From: Candidatus Rifleibacteriota bacterium
GTDB taxonomy: Bacteria > Muiribacteriota > Ozemobacteria > Ozemobacterales > Ozemobacteraceae
DNA length: 64,000 bases
Reading direction: 5' to 3'
Assembly: GCA_015233565.1 (NCBI GenBank)
Contig: JADFXM010000030.1
Location: 1-64,000, forward strand
The translations under genes and the position numbers were made by a program. A model generated the notes under the pieces. The model saw only the letters and a program-made list of their open reading frames with translations, ran no database searches and was not told the DNA's origin. Below are positions 24,622-33,614 of the stretch, piece by piece; the first letter of the stretch is position 1, and every line of letters begins with the position of its first letter.

Positions 24622-25050
24622 GTGCGAAAACTTTTAATACTTTCTCTTTTGTTTTTTCTTTTTCTTTTGCCTTTGGACTTGGGGGCAAATCCCACGCACT
24701 GGGAGCATCCAACGGGTTCGAAGTATACGAGTCAGGCGTGGCCTTTGCCGACAGCAGTCGCTCCGACCAATGGGTTTAAGACGGTTGCGACTCCGACGAT
24801 TTCCGTCGTGGCGAGTCATGCAACTGTTATCGGAACAATGCCAACCGGCGCTAATGAAGTTGAGGTCTCGGCATTCGATGGAAACATCAACTATGGTGGT
24901 TCGACTGTTTCGAGCACCACGTATAACGCCTATATCGCGAGTGGCAGTTCGAAAACATTTAACCTGGCTACCACTACCCCGGGCATTTATCTGATCATGC
25001 GAACGGCCACCAGCACAGACATGGGGTCAGCGGGGTTCCTGGCAAAATGA
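24622..25050 (+). CDS. small exported protein, first gene of late operon 2
   Basis: 142 residues. GTG start with GGAGG upstream. A strong Sec signal peptide (KLLILSLLFFLFLLPLDLGA) ends near ANP. The mature part is a beta-rich, Thr/Ser/Ala-rich domain. Not recognised. Its export makes a virion role unusual. It could modify the envelope during lysis or superinfection, or be a conversion factor. Confidence 0.65.
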   Translation: MRKLLILSLLFFLFLLPLDLGANPTHWEHPTGSKYTSQAWPLPTAVAPTNGFKTVATPTISVVASHATVIGTMPTGANEVEVSAFDGNINYGGSTVSSTTYNAYIASGSSKTFNLATTTPGIYLIMRTATSTDMGSAGFLAK

Positions 25051-25979
25051 GAATTCACATTTTCAAAGCTGGAAAACACACGGCCATGAACAGCGAGACG
25101 GTTGATTTTTCCGAAAACCATATTGCTGAAATGGCAAGGGAATATGATCCGAAGGTCTTTGAATCACCTTTGGTGATCGGCCATCCGAAAGCCAATGACC
25201 CAGCTTATGGTTTGGTGAAAAGTCTTTCTGCAACAGGAGAAAATCTTTTTGCCGAGAGTCATCGTGAAGATCCAGGTTTCCTTGAAAACGTAAAAGCCGG
25301 AAGATATCCGAAAGTTTCAGCTTCCTTTTATAAACCCGATTCACCAGGTAATCCGAAACCGGGAACTTATTACCTGCAACATATAGGTTTCCTGGGCGCT
25401 CATCCGCCAGCGTTGAAGGATTTAAAACCAATCCAGTTTGCGGAAAACGAAAATTGTCTTGAATTCACTGAAGAAATAAGTTTTGAGGAGAACAGCATGG
25501 ACAAAAAAGCACAGGAGGAATTGGCTCAGAAAGAGCAAAAGCTCCAACAACAGGAATTGAATTTTGGGGAGCGTGAAAAATCTATTAAAGAACGCGAAAC
25601 CCTGCTTAAAAAGAAGGAGTGCGAGGTTTTCATTGACGGTCTAATCAAGGACGGCAGATTTATCCCCGGACATCGGGAAAGCATAATCTCTTTCATGGCC
25701 GCTCTGCCGGAAAATTCAACTTTGGAATTCGGTGAAGGGGATAAGAAAGTCCAGGAGCCGATGGTTTCCACTTTCAAAAAATTCCTCAGCAGCCTTCCGA
25801 AGGTTGTCAGTTTCGGTGAAGCCGTTCCACCTGAAAAGGGTGACACGGTTGATTTCGCTGCACCGGCTGGTTTCGAAGTGAAGCCTGAAAAAGCGGAGCT
25901 TCATCTCAAGGCTCTGATGCATCAGAAGAAAAACAATTGTGACTACATAACTGCTTACAAAGCAGTAGGAGGTAAATGA
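25047..25979 (+). CDS. capsid maturation protease with scaffold tail, Mu I-like
   Basis: 310 residues. The N-terminal protease domain has FSENHIAEMAREYDPKVFESPLVIGHP, with AYGLVKSL and RYPKVSASFY, as in Mu protein I. The C-terminal half (after about 150) is a Gln/Glu/Lys coiled coil typical of a scaffold. It removes scaffold during head assembly. Starts in the stop of the exported protein. Confidence 0.9.
   Translation: MRIHIFKAGKHTAMNSETVDFSENHIAEMAREYDPKVFESPLVIGHPKANDPAYGLVKSLSATGENLFAESHREDPGFLENVKAGRYPKVSASFYKPDSPGNPKPGTYYLQHIGFLGAHPPALKDLKPIQFAENENCLEFTEEISFEENSMDKKAQEELAQKEQKLQQQELNFGEREKSIKERETLLKKKECEVFIDGLIKDGRFIPGHRESIISFMAALPENSTLEFGEGDKKVQEPMVSTFKKFLSSLPKVVSFGEAVPPEKGDTVDFAAPAGFEVKPEKAELHLKALMHQKKNNCDYITAYKAVGGK
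25497..25979 (+). CDS. nested scaffold protein, Mu Z-like internal start
   Basis: In-frame internal ATG at 25497 preceded by GAGGAG. It gives a 160-residue coiled-coil protein identical to the C-terminal half of the protease. In Mu the scaffold Z is made from such a nested in-frame start inside gene I. Confidence 0.7.
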   Translation: MDKKAQEELAQKEQKLQQQELNFGEREKSIKERETLLKKKECEVFIDGLIKDGRFIPGHRESIISFMAALPENSTLEFGEGDKKVQEPMVSTFKKFLSSLPKVVSFGEAVPPEKGDTVDFAAPAGFEVKPEKAELHLKALMHQKKNNCDYITAYKAVGGK

Positions 25980-26317
25980 TGGCCGCACAAAGCAAAGGAT
26001 TGTTGCCACTTACGCTGATCGCTTCAGGAGCAATCAGAACAAATCGTTTCGTTAAGGCAAACGGCGCAGAAGCAGACGCGACTGAAGCTGCAATTGGAGT
26101 ATCGCAGTATGCGGCTGCTGACGGTGAACCGGTGGCAGTAGACACCTACGGAACAGCAGTTGTTGAATCCGGGGGTGTGTTTTCAGCAGGCGTCCAGGTT
26201 GAAAGCGACGCGGACGGAAAAGCCGTTGTCTATTCAGCCGGTGTCATTAACGGCAGAGCTCTTCAGGCTTCCACCGCTTCCGGCCAGATGGTTGAAATTT
26301 TGGTTTTGCCAAAATAA
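25976..26317 (+). CDS. capsid decoration protein, DUF2190-like
   Basis: 113 residues, Ala/Gly/Val-rich and almost free of Cys. The pattern GLLPLTLIASGAIRTNRFVKANG...AIGVSQYAAADGEPVAVDTYGTAVVESGG is typical of DUF2190 head-stabilising proteins. GGAGG before tandem ATG ATG. Overlaps the protease stop. Confidence 0.8.
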   Translation: MMAAQSKGLLPLTLIASGAIRTNRFVKANGAEADATEAAIGVSQYAAADGEPVAVDTYGTAVVESGGVFSAGVQVESDADGKAVVYSAGVINGRALQASTASGQMVEILVLPK

Positions 26318-26348
26318 GGCCAGAAGAAAGTAAAGGAGAAATACTCAA

Positions 26349-27278
26349 ATGGGAATGAGTCCATCACAAATTCGTGTTATTGATCCGGTATTGACCACGG
26401 TAGCGTTTGGTTATAAAAACCGTGATTTCATCGGGAATGCCCTTTTTCCAGCGGTTCCAGTTGGAGCATCCGGCGGCCAGGTTATCACTTTCGGCAAGGA
26501 AGCTTTCAAGCTTTATAATACCAGAAGAGCCCCTGGAACTGTCGTGAAGAGAGTTACCTTCGGGTATCTCGGCACTTCATTTGCACTCCTTGGAAATGCC
26601 TTGGCTGGGGTAGTTCCAATTGAATATCTGAGAGATGCCAAACAGTTGCCCGGAATTGATCTTGGAACCAGGGCGTTGAATTTGGCAATGAGATGCAACC
26701 TTCTGACTCTTGAGGTGGAACAGGCCGCAATTGCTCTTAATGCAGCTTTGTATGATTCCAGCCACAAAGTAACCCTTTCCGGCACCTCAAAATGGTCCGA
26801 TCCATCACCCGCATCTGATCCGGTTAAGACAATCGGGGATTATTGCGAAGCTATTCGAGCTTCTACCGGTGTTAATCCAAATGTATTTGCCCTTTCAGCT
26901 TTGGCTTTCAATGCCCTGAAAAATAACCCCTATATAACTGATCGGTTTAAACATACTTCAGCCGGAAGTATAACCGCTGAAATGCTTGCCGCGCTTCTTG
27001 ATATTAAAAAAATTGTTATCGGCAAAGCTATTTATGATGATAACGGCACTTTCGCTGATATCTGGGGAAATAATGCAGTTCTTGCTTACGTTCCGGAATC
27101 ACCATCAGGAGCGGAAGAACCAAGCTATGGTTACACCTATACCATGCAGGACCATCCTGTGGTTGAAGAGGCTTATTACGACCAAGATTGCAGATCGTGG
27201 ATTTATCCGGTCATTTATGAACGCGCTCCGGTTTCTTCAGGTATTACATGCGGCTTTTTGATTCAGAATCCAAACTGA
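26349..27278 (+). CDS. major capsid protein, Mu T-like
   Basis: 309 residues, HK97-fold type by position and composition. Visible segments: GNALFPAVPVGASGGQVITFGKE and IYDDNGTFADIWGNNAVLAYVP, with YGYTYTMQDHPVVEE near the C-terminus. Strong ribosome site AAAGGAG. A partial terminator/antiterminator pair downstream (27465-27514) probably makes it the most highly expressed gene of the operon. Confidence 0.9.
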   Translation: MGMSPSQIRVIDPVLTTVAFGYKNRDFIGNALFPAVPVGASGGQVITFGKEAFKLYNTRRAPGTVVKRVTFGYLGTSFALLGNALAGVVPIEYLRDAKQLPGIDLGTRALNLAMRCNLLTLEVEQAAIALNAALYDSSHKVTLSGTSKWSDPSPASDPVKTIGDYCEAIRASTGVNPNVFALSALAFNALKNNPYITDRFKHTSAGSITAEMLAALLDIKKIVIGKAIYDDNGTFADIWGNNAVLAYVPESPSGAEEPSYGYTYTMQDHPVVEEAYYDQDCRSWIYPVIYERAPVSSGITCGFLIQNPN

Positions 27279-27290
27279 TGGAGATGAAGA

Positions 27291-27458
27291 ATGAAAACAT
27301 ACAAAGTGATTTCCCCTTTGAAACACGATGGAAAGGCTTTCAAGATTGGCTCTTCCGTTGAAATGTCGGAGGAAGAGGCGAAAAAGCTGATAAAGATTCA
27401 GGTCCTGGAAGAAACTCCGGTTTCAAGCCCGGAACCAGGTGAAAAGAAAAAGAAGTAA
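27291..27458 (+). CDS. small phage head protein, 55 residues
   Basis: ATG with GGAG upstream. The sequence KTYKVISPLKHDGKAFKIGSS resembles small beta-barrel proteins found after the capsid gene of many phages. It ends in a Lys-rich tail. Exact role unknown. Confidence 0.6.
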   Translation: MKTYKVISPLKHDGKAFKIGSSVEMSEEEAKKLIKIQVLEETPVSSPEPGEKKKK

Positions 27459-27464
27459 AGGCCC

Positions 27465-27514
27465 GGGGAAACTTCTTACAAGAAGTTTCTCCAAACCTCT
27501 TGTAAGAATTTTTT
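27465..27514 (+). terminator. overlapping terminator and antiterminator hairpins after capsid
   Basis: Terminator: TTCTTACAAGA (27473-27483) pairs perfectly with TCTTGTAAGAA (27498-27508), followed by T6. Competing hairpin: GAAACTTCT (27468-27476) pairs with AGAAGTTTC (27481-27489), extendable with GGG/CTCC. The two share bases and exclude each other, as in an attenuator. It sits between capsid-region and head-completion genes. Confidence 0.7.
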
Positions 27515-27530
27515 CAGAAGGAAAAGCAAA

Positions 27531-27953
27531 ATGCCATACTGCGTTAAACAAGATATGATCGATCGTTTCGGCACAACGGAGCTGGCCGAATTGACCGCCA
27601 ACAGCACGACAATAGATGACACCGTTCTTGCGCGTGCAATGAGTGGGGCAGAAGCTGAAATAAACGGTTATCTTCTGGCAAAATATTCCCTTCCATTGGC
27701 GAGTCCACCGGATATTCTGAAAGAATTGAACTGCGACATTGCAAGATACAAGTTGTATCGCAAGGTCCCGGCTCCTGAAAGAATAAAAGATACTTATGAC
27801 GAGGCTGTAAAAACACTTGAAAAAATATCAAAAGGCGTAATCAGTTTGGGCATAACAAGCGCTCAGACTCCGGTTGCTCCAGTTGGCGGGCCACAAATTG
27901 AAAACACTGATCGTGTATTCGACCGAGCTGGCTTGAGCGGGTGGGATGAATGA
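27531..27953 (+). CDS. head completion protein, Mu gp36-like (DUF1320)
   Basis: 140 residues. The DUF1320 pattern is clear: MIDRFGTTELAELTAN, ARAMSGAEAEINGYLLAKYSLPLA, then CDIARYKLYRKVP. Connects capsid and tail. Overlaps gp37 (ATGA). Confidence 0.92.
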   Translation: MPYCVKQDMIDRFGTTELAELTANSTTIDDTVLARAMSGAEAEINGYLLAKYSLPLASPPDILKELNCDIARYKLYRKVPAPERIKDTYDEAVKTLEKISKGVISLGITSAQTPVAPVGGPQIENTDRVFDRAGLSGWDE

Positions 27954-28357
27954 TCTCTGAAATTGAAACGGCCATCGTGAACCGTTTGAATAGTCAGATA
28001 ACCACCATCAAAGCAGTGGCCACACCTGACGAACCTGACGGCTTTAAGGAGCTTCCTTCTAAAGTTTCCAATGGATTGATCGTGGTCACTTACAAGGGGA
28101 CGACTTTTGAGACCCTTACTCAGGGAGCCTCTGATCAGGAGCGCACTATTCAGTTTGCAGTGTTTTTGCTTTACAAGACTTTGCGGGACCATTCCGGGTC
28201 TTACGCTCTTTTAAAAAGTATTAGAACAGCACTCAATGGTTATGCCGTTTGGAGCACTATTCCGCTGGAATGCGTCGAAGAACGATTTCTGGCACACACC
28301 CCAGATTTATGGCTCTGGGGAATGACTTTTCAAATCGAAGTTTTAAACGAGGAGTAA
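27950..28357 (+). CDS. head-tail joining protein, Mu gp37-like
   Basis: 135 residues. The pattern EIETAIVNRLNSQ...FKELPSKVSNGLIVVTYKG, with a middle beta-rich part and VLNEE end, matches gp37-type proteins. Directly followed by the tail tube gene. Confidence 0.85.
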   Translation: MISEIETAIVNRLNSQITTIKAVATPDEPDGFKELPSKVSNGLIVVTYKGTTFETLTQGASDQERTIQFAVFLLYKTLRDHSGSYALLKSIRTALNGYAVWSTIPLECVEERFLAHTPDLWLWGMTFQIEVLNEE

Positions 28358-28360
28358 AAC

Positions 28361-29404
28361 ATGGGAGTAAGAAAGACAGGAAAATACGGTCAGATAATGA
28401 TTCCAACCGGCGATGGAATTCAGGTTGCGAATGCCGCTCTTACCAAATCAGCATCGAAAACAATTCAGGGAACGGTTTTTTCCAATAGATTTTATGCCAC
28501 TGCTTCCCGATCGATGTGGAACAAGGGTAAAGGTATTTCCGCAAGAATACAGGGAATTGTCGGTGAGGCAAGCGTAACTCCAGCGACAGGAAATAATAAC
28601 GTTCAGACGAATGCTTTTTCTTACTATAAGGACAACGGCACAATTCAGTCTGCACCAGCAGATACAAGTGTTACTATCGTCAGACCTGCGACTGGAAAAT
28701 ACAACTGGAATTTGGTTGTAGTAGATATGGACGATGGAACAATTTCGGCGATTACCGGCTCAGACGGCGATTCATATTCAGATGTTTTTGATGCCGCCGG
28801 TGGTCCGCCTCTGGTAGCAATAGACAAACTCATAATTGGCGCAGTTAAACTTTCAACTGATACCGCTGCTCCAGTCGTTGCGGCGGATATCACACAATTT
28901 CTCTCAACGGGCACGCTTATTCAGGAAAGATCGGACATGCCCGGATATTTCGAATATCCCATGGAAGGCGGAGTTTTGTTGAACGAAGCTTTGCTTGTGT
29001 GTCATACCGGAAGTGTGGCGAGAAAGGTCTATGCCAGCTATTACGATTTCTATTCCCTTCTGACACCTCTCGGCGATACCACAAAGTGGAGTCTTGATGT
29101 TTCTTCCGACACAACTTCCATGCAAGCTCAAGGGGATTCCGGCGCTCAGTCGGATTTATCCGGGCCTCCGAAATGGTCGGGCGGTTTTTCGAGATTCCAT
29201 GTGAGAGATGTTGTCCTTTATAACCTCGGAGTAAATAGAAGGACAGGTATTGTCAGATTATTTCCTGACCGGAATGACACTACCGTTTATTACGAAGGTG
29301 CTGTGATTGTCAAGGGTTTCAAAATGGACTGCGATATGTCCAACCCCATGATGGAAGAAATCACCTTTGAGGGCGATGGAAACCTTGAATTGCGCGGTCT
29401 TTGA
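28361..29404 (+). CDS. major tail (tube) protein
   Basis: 347 residues, beta-rich, Gly/Ser/Thr/Asp-rich, lying between gp37 and the tail chaperone. No sheath gene is found anywhere, so this is most likely the tube of a non-contractile tail. The C-terminal part (VYYEGAVIVKGFKMDCDMSNPMMEEITFEGDG) is typical of tail tube folds. Confidence 0.75.
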   Translation: MGVRKTGKYGQIMIPTGDGIQVANAALTKSASKTIQGTVFSNRFYATASRSMWNKGKGISARIQGIVGEASVTPATGNNNVQTNAFSYYKDNGTIQSAPADTSVTIVRPATGKYNWNLVVVDMDDGTISAITGSDGDSYSDVFDAAGGPPLVAIDKLIIGAVKLSTDTAAPVVAADITQFLSTGTLIQERSDMPGYFEYPMEGGVLLNEALLVCHTGSVARKVYASYYDFYSLLTPLGDTTKWSLDVSSDTTSMQAQGDSGAQSDLSGPPKWSGGFSRFHVRDVVLYNLGVNRRTGIVRLFPDRNDTTVYYEGAVIVKGFKMDCDMSNPMMEEITFEGDGNLELRGL

Positions 29405-29437
29405 TGACTAATCAATGAAATAAAGAAAGGTAAAAAG

Positions 29438-29919
29438 ATGAAAGTTTTAACCAAAGAAGAATTGTTTTCAGCAATCAATAACGAACCCCAGACTTTCGAG
29501 TCTCGGGTATTTGGTGGTGCCGTGACATATCGACTGGCAAAAGTAGGCGACAAAGCCTATGCAAGAAAATACACCACAAAAGGCGGTGTTCTGGATAGTG
29601 AAGAATTCGAATGCGCCATCATTGCCCGATGTCTGATTGATCCGCAATTGGCCGAGATGGATATTCTTGAATTGTATAAACTTAACGCCGCTGAAGTCAA
29701 TCGCCTGGCGTCTGCTATTCTATCTGCTGGTGGCAAGGTTCTCGACCCTTTGAAATAAAGGAAAGCATTGAAAAGGACCCCGACCTTTTCAATGCTTTCG
29801 CTCTTGCTTATCGTCATCACTGGTCCCTCAAAACCGTTTTTGAAATGTCCCTTCCTGAGTATTACGGATGGCTCTCTTTTCATGAAATAGTCCAGGAGAA
29901 GAAGAATTCGAATGGGTGA
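29438..29919 (+). CDS. tail assembly chaperone with programmed -1 frameshift (G and GT forms)
   Basis: The short form is 106 residues and stops at 29758. Near its end lies the slippery heptamer C_CCT_TTG (29746-29752), with the stop two codons downstream. A -1 shift continues the frame for 55 codons (GluIleLysGluSer..., with ALAYRHHWSLKTVFEMSLPEYYGWL) to a stop at 29917-29919. The total is 160 residues. The extension overlaps the tape measure start at 29912. This is the lambda G/GT arrangement found upstream of tape measure genes. Confidence 0.9.
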
Positions 29920-32164
29920 TCTCGCAAAAAAACTAACGATAAACGTTGATGTTGCTGGAATAACCAGTGCTATTTCCGGGTTTCGCGACCTGGGCAATAC
30001 CATGGGTGGCATGGGTGGTATGAGCGCCAATGTCAATGGATTATCCGAAAAAATGGCAACTTTAGAGGAAACCACCCAAAAGAACAAAAAGAAATCCGAC
30101 GAATGGTTTGATTCACTTTTTAAGCTGAATACCGCGTGGGATCTTTTATCCAAAACTGTTGGGGTGGCAAAAAGCGTTTTTGATTCAATCGTCGGGGTGG
30201 GTTCTAGCATCGCTTCTGACTTTATTCAAACTTCGTCAACCTTTGAACAATTGAATGTCCGATTTGAAAGTGTCTTTGGTGGTTCTGGCCCCGCCGAGCG
30301 TGCGCTTGACTGGGCCAAAGAATTCGGGGCGAGAACTCCGCTGACTATGGAAGAAGTCACAAACCAGATGATCAAATTGAAAACTTTCGGTTTTGATCCT
30401 ATGGATGGAATCATGCAAAAGCTGGGTGACACAGCCTATGCACTTGGCACTGATTTCGACGGTGTTGTAACAGCCCTTGGACAGATGAAGCTCAAGGGCA
30501 AGGTCTCTGCTGAAGAACTCATGCAGTTAACGGAAAGAAATATTCCTGCAATACAGATTCTTCAGGACAAATTCCATCTGACCGCCAAACAAATGGAAAA
30601 CATTGGCAACGCTGGTATAAAGGTGGATGACGCAATAAAGACAATTGTGGACACTCTGGGAACGAAATACGCCGGTGCCATGCAAAAAGCTTCTGATACA
30701 TGGGCCGGTTCGTTTTCTACAATTGAAGACAGTTTGACATTGATGAAGCTGAAAATCATGGATTCCGGTCCTTATGATTTTCTGGTTTCGAAGGCCCGGG
30801 ATGTGAGAGATGCACTTTCGACAATGATGGATTCGAAAGTTTTTGCAGATCTCGCAAAACAGATTGGAGGAGGAATAACCGAGGGTTTAATTAAAGTTGA
30901 ATCGCTGTTTAAGAGGGTGTTTTCAAAAGACGTATTTAATGAGGTTCTTGATGGTGCTGCAATATTTGCAGCAGGAATTGCAGGCACATTTAATGACATT
31001 ATAGATAAATTTAAGCTTTTGGGTGTGGGAACGAATTTTGTTTCTGGTTTGGAAGCATTTCTTCAGTTTGTTAATTTAATTCGGGTGGCAATTAATAACA
31101 TTCTTGAAGCTGTATCTCTCGCTATAGAAGTAGTTGTGGCCAAAATTCAAACCGCTATTTCTAATGGAGCTTGGTGGACAAAAGCTCTGGATTTGAAAGC
31201 TGAAGATATGGAAGGACTGAATAAACTTGCTGGAGGCATAAGAAGCCTTAAGGATCTGCTTGGTGGCGATTCTGGTTTGTCAGATTCTTTCAAGAAAATA
31301 AAAGATTTTTTCCCCAATATAAATAAATCGCTTGATAGTTGGAAAATTGATTTGAGTTCAATCTGGCAAACCCATGCAAAAATAAAAGACGCGATAGACA
31401 ATCTGGGCAAAGGTTACTCGACCATGGGAGAAGCTGTTAAAGACCTTTTTTCCGGCCAAAACATTTTTGGTATCTTTGACAAATTTAAAAATTCATTCAA
31501 TATCCGAGACGTTCTTAACATTCCAAAAGATATGGTTGACCAGGTCGGAAAAAATATTGGAACTTTTTTCGACTCCTTGAAGAACCCCGTAAAGATCGGT
31601 ACTGGCAATTTCGAAGATGTTTTGAAATCCACAAAAACTCTATCCAATGAAACCATCGCCCAGATGAATAAAGCCACTGAAAGCGCTATGTCAAACATGG
31701 GAATTTCAACCAGTAATGCTGTGGAAAAAGTGGAAAACATGGACAAACTCGTCATGGATGCCACGAGAGAATCCAACCATCATCTTGAAGAAATGGCAAA
31801 ATTGGCGGCTGACAAGTTCAAAAGCGTATCTGAAACTGTGGGCGATGCTTTCAAAGCCTCCGAGGAAACAATCGGAAAAGCCCTCGTTGCATATGCTGAT
31901 GTCCTGAAAGAAGGCGACATCATCGCTCAGGGCAAAATGCAGATTGAAATTAAAGAAGAGCAGTCCGCAAGAGACAAACTCATCGAAACCATGCAGGATC
32001 TTGCTGACCAGGTTGAAGAGCAAAATCATCGCCAGGAAAAAGAACCCAAAATAGAAGTTACGGTGGATGGGGCTGACGGTGCCATCAAGGAACTAATTGA
32101 CCGAATTCTGACCGAAGCAATGATCAGGGCCAAATCAGAGGGAATACTGGTGGCTGGCGTATGA
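29912..32164 (+). CDS. tail tape measure protein
   Basis: 750 residues, sets tail length. An N-terminal tape-measure domain (about 80-260; FIQTSSTFEQLNVRFESVFGG, ALGTDFDGVVTALGQMKLKG, AEELMQLTERNIPAIQIL) is followed by hydrophobic stretches and long helices. By the usual proportion (about 1.5 angstrom per residue) the tail would be roughly 110 nm. ATG overlaps the frameshifted chaperone end. Confidence 0.92.
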   Translation: MGDLAKKLTINVDVAGITSAISGFRDLGNTMGGMGGMSANVNGLSEKMATLEETTQKNKKKSDEWFDSLFKLNTAWDLLSKTVGVAKSVFDSIVGVGSSIASDFIQTSSTFEQLNVRFESVFGGSGPAERALDWAKEFGARTPLTMEEVTNQMIKLKTFGFDPMDGIMQKLGDTAYALGTDFDGVVTALGQMKLKGKVSAEELMQLTERNIPAIQILQDKFHLTAKQMENIGNAGIKVDDAIKTIVDTLGTKYAGAMQKASDTWAGSFSTIEDSLTLMKLKIMDSGPYDFLVSKARDVRDALSTMMDSKVFADLAKQIGGGITEGLIKVESLFKRVFSKDVFNEVLDGAAIFAAGIAGTFNDIIDKFKLLGVGTNFVSGLEAFLQFVNLIRVAINNILEAVSLAIEVVVAKIQTAISNGAWWTKALDLKAEDMEGLNKLAGGIRSLKDLLGGDSGLSDSFKKIKDFFPNINKSLDSWKIDLSSIWQTHAKIKDAIDNLGKGYSTMGEAVKDLFSGQNIFGIFDKFKNSFNIRDVLNIPKDMVDQVGKNIGTFFDSLKNPVKIGTGNFEDVLKSTKTLSNETIAQMNKATESAMSNMGISTSNAVEKVENMDKLVMDATRESNHHLEEMAKLAADKFKSVSETVGDAFKASEETIGKALVAYADVLKEGDIIAQGKMQIEIKEEQSARDKLIETMQDLADQVEEQNHRQEKEPKIEVTVDGADGAIKELIDRILTEAMIRAKSEGILVAGV

Positions 32165-32517
32165 TAAGAATTTTCGCCAACGTCAACGGAATTTCTTATG
32201 ATGCCTCGATTCCCACGCCCGAACGCTGGGGAATTAACGCTTCCAGGCCAAGAGCCTCAAGGCAATCGCTTGCCGGTAATGTGATTCACCAGGTTGCATC
32301 CAAAGATATTTCAACTGCTGAAGTCACTTACTCCAACATTGTTCCAACCGCTGAATGCGAAAAAATCAGCGCCATCGATACCGGCAAAACCTCTTGCTTC
32401 CTATCAGACGGTTATCACCTGTATGAAGTGATAATTGATGCCCAGGTAAACGATTCAGGTATTCCCAGGAAAAAATTACTGACTGCAAAATTCAATGTTG
32501 TAAGGATGATCCTGTGA
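32161..32517 (+). CDS. distal tail / DNA circularisation-type small protein
   Basis: 118 residues, beta-rich, not assigned to a named family. The place after the tape measure and four-base overlaps on both sides mark it as a tail-tip component. Confidence 0.65.
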   Translation: MIRIFANVNGISYDASIPTPERWGINASRPRASRQSLAGNVIHQVASKDISTAEVTYSNIVPTAECEKISAIDTGKTSCFLSDGYHLYEVIIDAQVNDSGIPRKKLLTAKFNVVRMIL

Positions 32518-33614
32518 GCTTTGAAGGCGGAACATGGACAACTGCGCGTTGGGGTGGCAGCCTTTGGGGCTATAAACAAGCCGGGGTAAGTATTTCGGCA
32601 ACGATCCAAAATGCGGCATTATCGGCTTTATTGGCCCAAGCAAATCCCTCTCAAATCGAAGTTATCCTGACAGTTCTCTTTGGATCGGTTGACCTAACCC
32701 GTTATATCGAAACCGTCACTGTCGAAACTGGCAATGGTCGATCTTATGCGCTGGCGACAATCGTTTTTATTGGTGGAAATATTCCAGGTTTTATTAATTC
32801 AAATCTTATTACTGTAAAAGTCGGATACCGGACATCCGAAAACAAACTGTATACCGGGACTGTTTTTCGTGGCACAGCGGCTTTTTTGATTCCAAGAAAA
32901 GGCCGTGAATCGCAGTCTGTGACAATCACCGCCTATGGTGGCAACCCTGCCTTGGATTTGGCTCCTGCAAATTCTTCGTGGTCTGGCAGCTCTTTCGAAC
33001 TTGCAGTGAGTGAACTAGGCAATGCAGGTGTAACCAAAATGGATCTGGATTTTACTCCAATGACTCTATCCGGCACCTTAAATTTTTCCAAGAAACTACC
33101 GCTTATCATGGCACTTGCAGAAGCACTTGAAGAAGCAATTACCTGTTTTCAATTCAACGGAACCTTTACCGCCCGCAAGTGTCTTGGGCAAACCATAAGC
33201 GGCTGGAAATTTCCTTTGTCCTGCCAATTTTCTCAGGGTAGCGAGGAAAATAGCCTTGAACGATATAACCAAGTAACCGTCACTGGTTCCACAGGTAATA
33301 GTAATTCACCCTATAATGACACTGACGACCAGGTAGATAACGGGGTTCTGCCTTATATATATTCTTCATCTTTTCCCTTAAGCACGGCTCAATGCCTGGC
33401 AAAAGCAATTTCAATCGTTAATTTCAGCATCCTTCCGGTAATCAATTTTGAATCGATCTTAAACCCTTGGATTAAAGTTGGAACAGTGGTTGAAGTTCAA
33501 GATCAGGACACGGAATTATACAAAGAGGTTTTAATCACTGATTTGACCAGTCGGATGTCATGGGTTTCAAATTCCGGTTTCTGGACCAATTATCGCGGAA
33601 AGGTTCTGAACTGA
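32514..33614 (+). CDS. tail hub-like protein
   Basis: 366 residues. It begins SFEGGTWTTARWGGSLWGY. A middle part (VTVETGNGRSYALATIVFIGG, SVTITAYGGNPALDL) resembles the beta-barrel hub domains of late-control/gp27-type proteins. Inferred to form the tail tip under the fibres. Confidence 0.6.
   Translation: MSFEGGTWTTARWGGSLWGYKQAGVSISATIQNAALSALLAQANPSQIEVILTVLFGSVDLTRYIETVTVETGNGRSYALATIVFIGGNIPGFINSNLITVKVGYRTSENKLYTGTVFRGTAAFLIPRKGRESQSVTITAYGGNPALDLAPANSSWSGSSFELAVSELGNAGVTKMDLDFTPMTLSGTLNFSKKLPLIMALAEALEEAITCFQFNGTFTARKCLGQTISGWKFPLSCQFSQGSEENSLERYNQVTVTGSTGNSNSPYNDTDDQVDNGVLPYIYSSSFPLSTAQCLAKAISIVNFSILPVINFESILNPWIKVGTVVEVQDQDTELYKEVLITDLTSRMSWVSNSGFWTNYRGKVLN

Noticed and set aside
29557..30210. 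217-residue open frame on the minus strand
   Set aside because: Antisense shadow of the tail chaperone and tape measure genes, which have strong family support.
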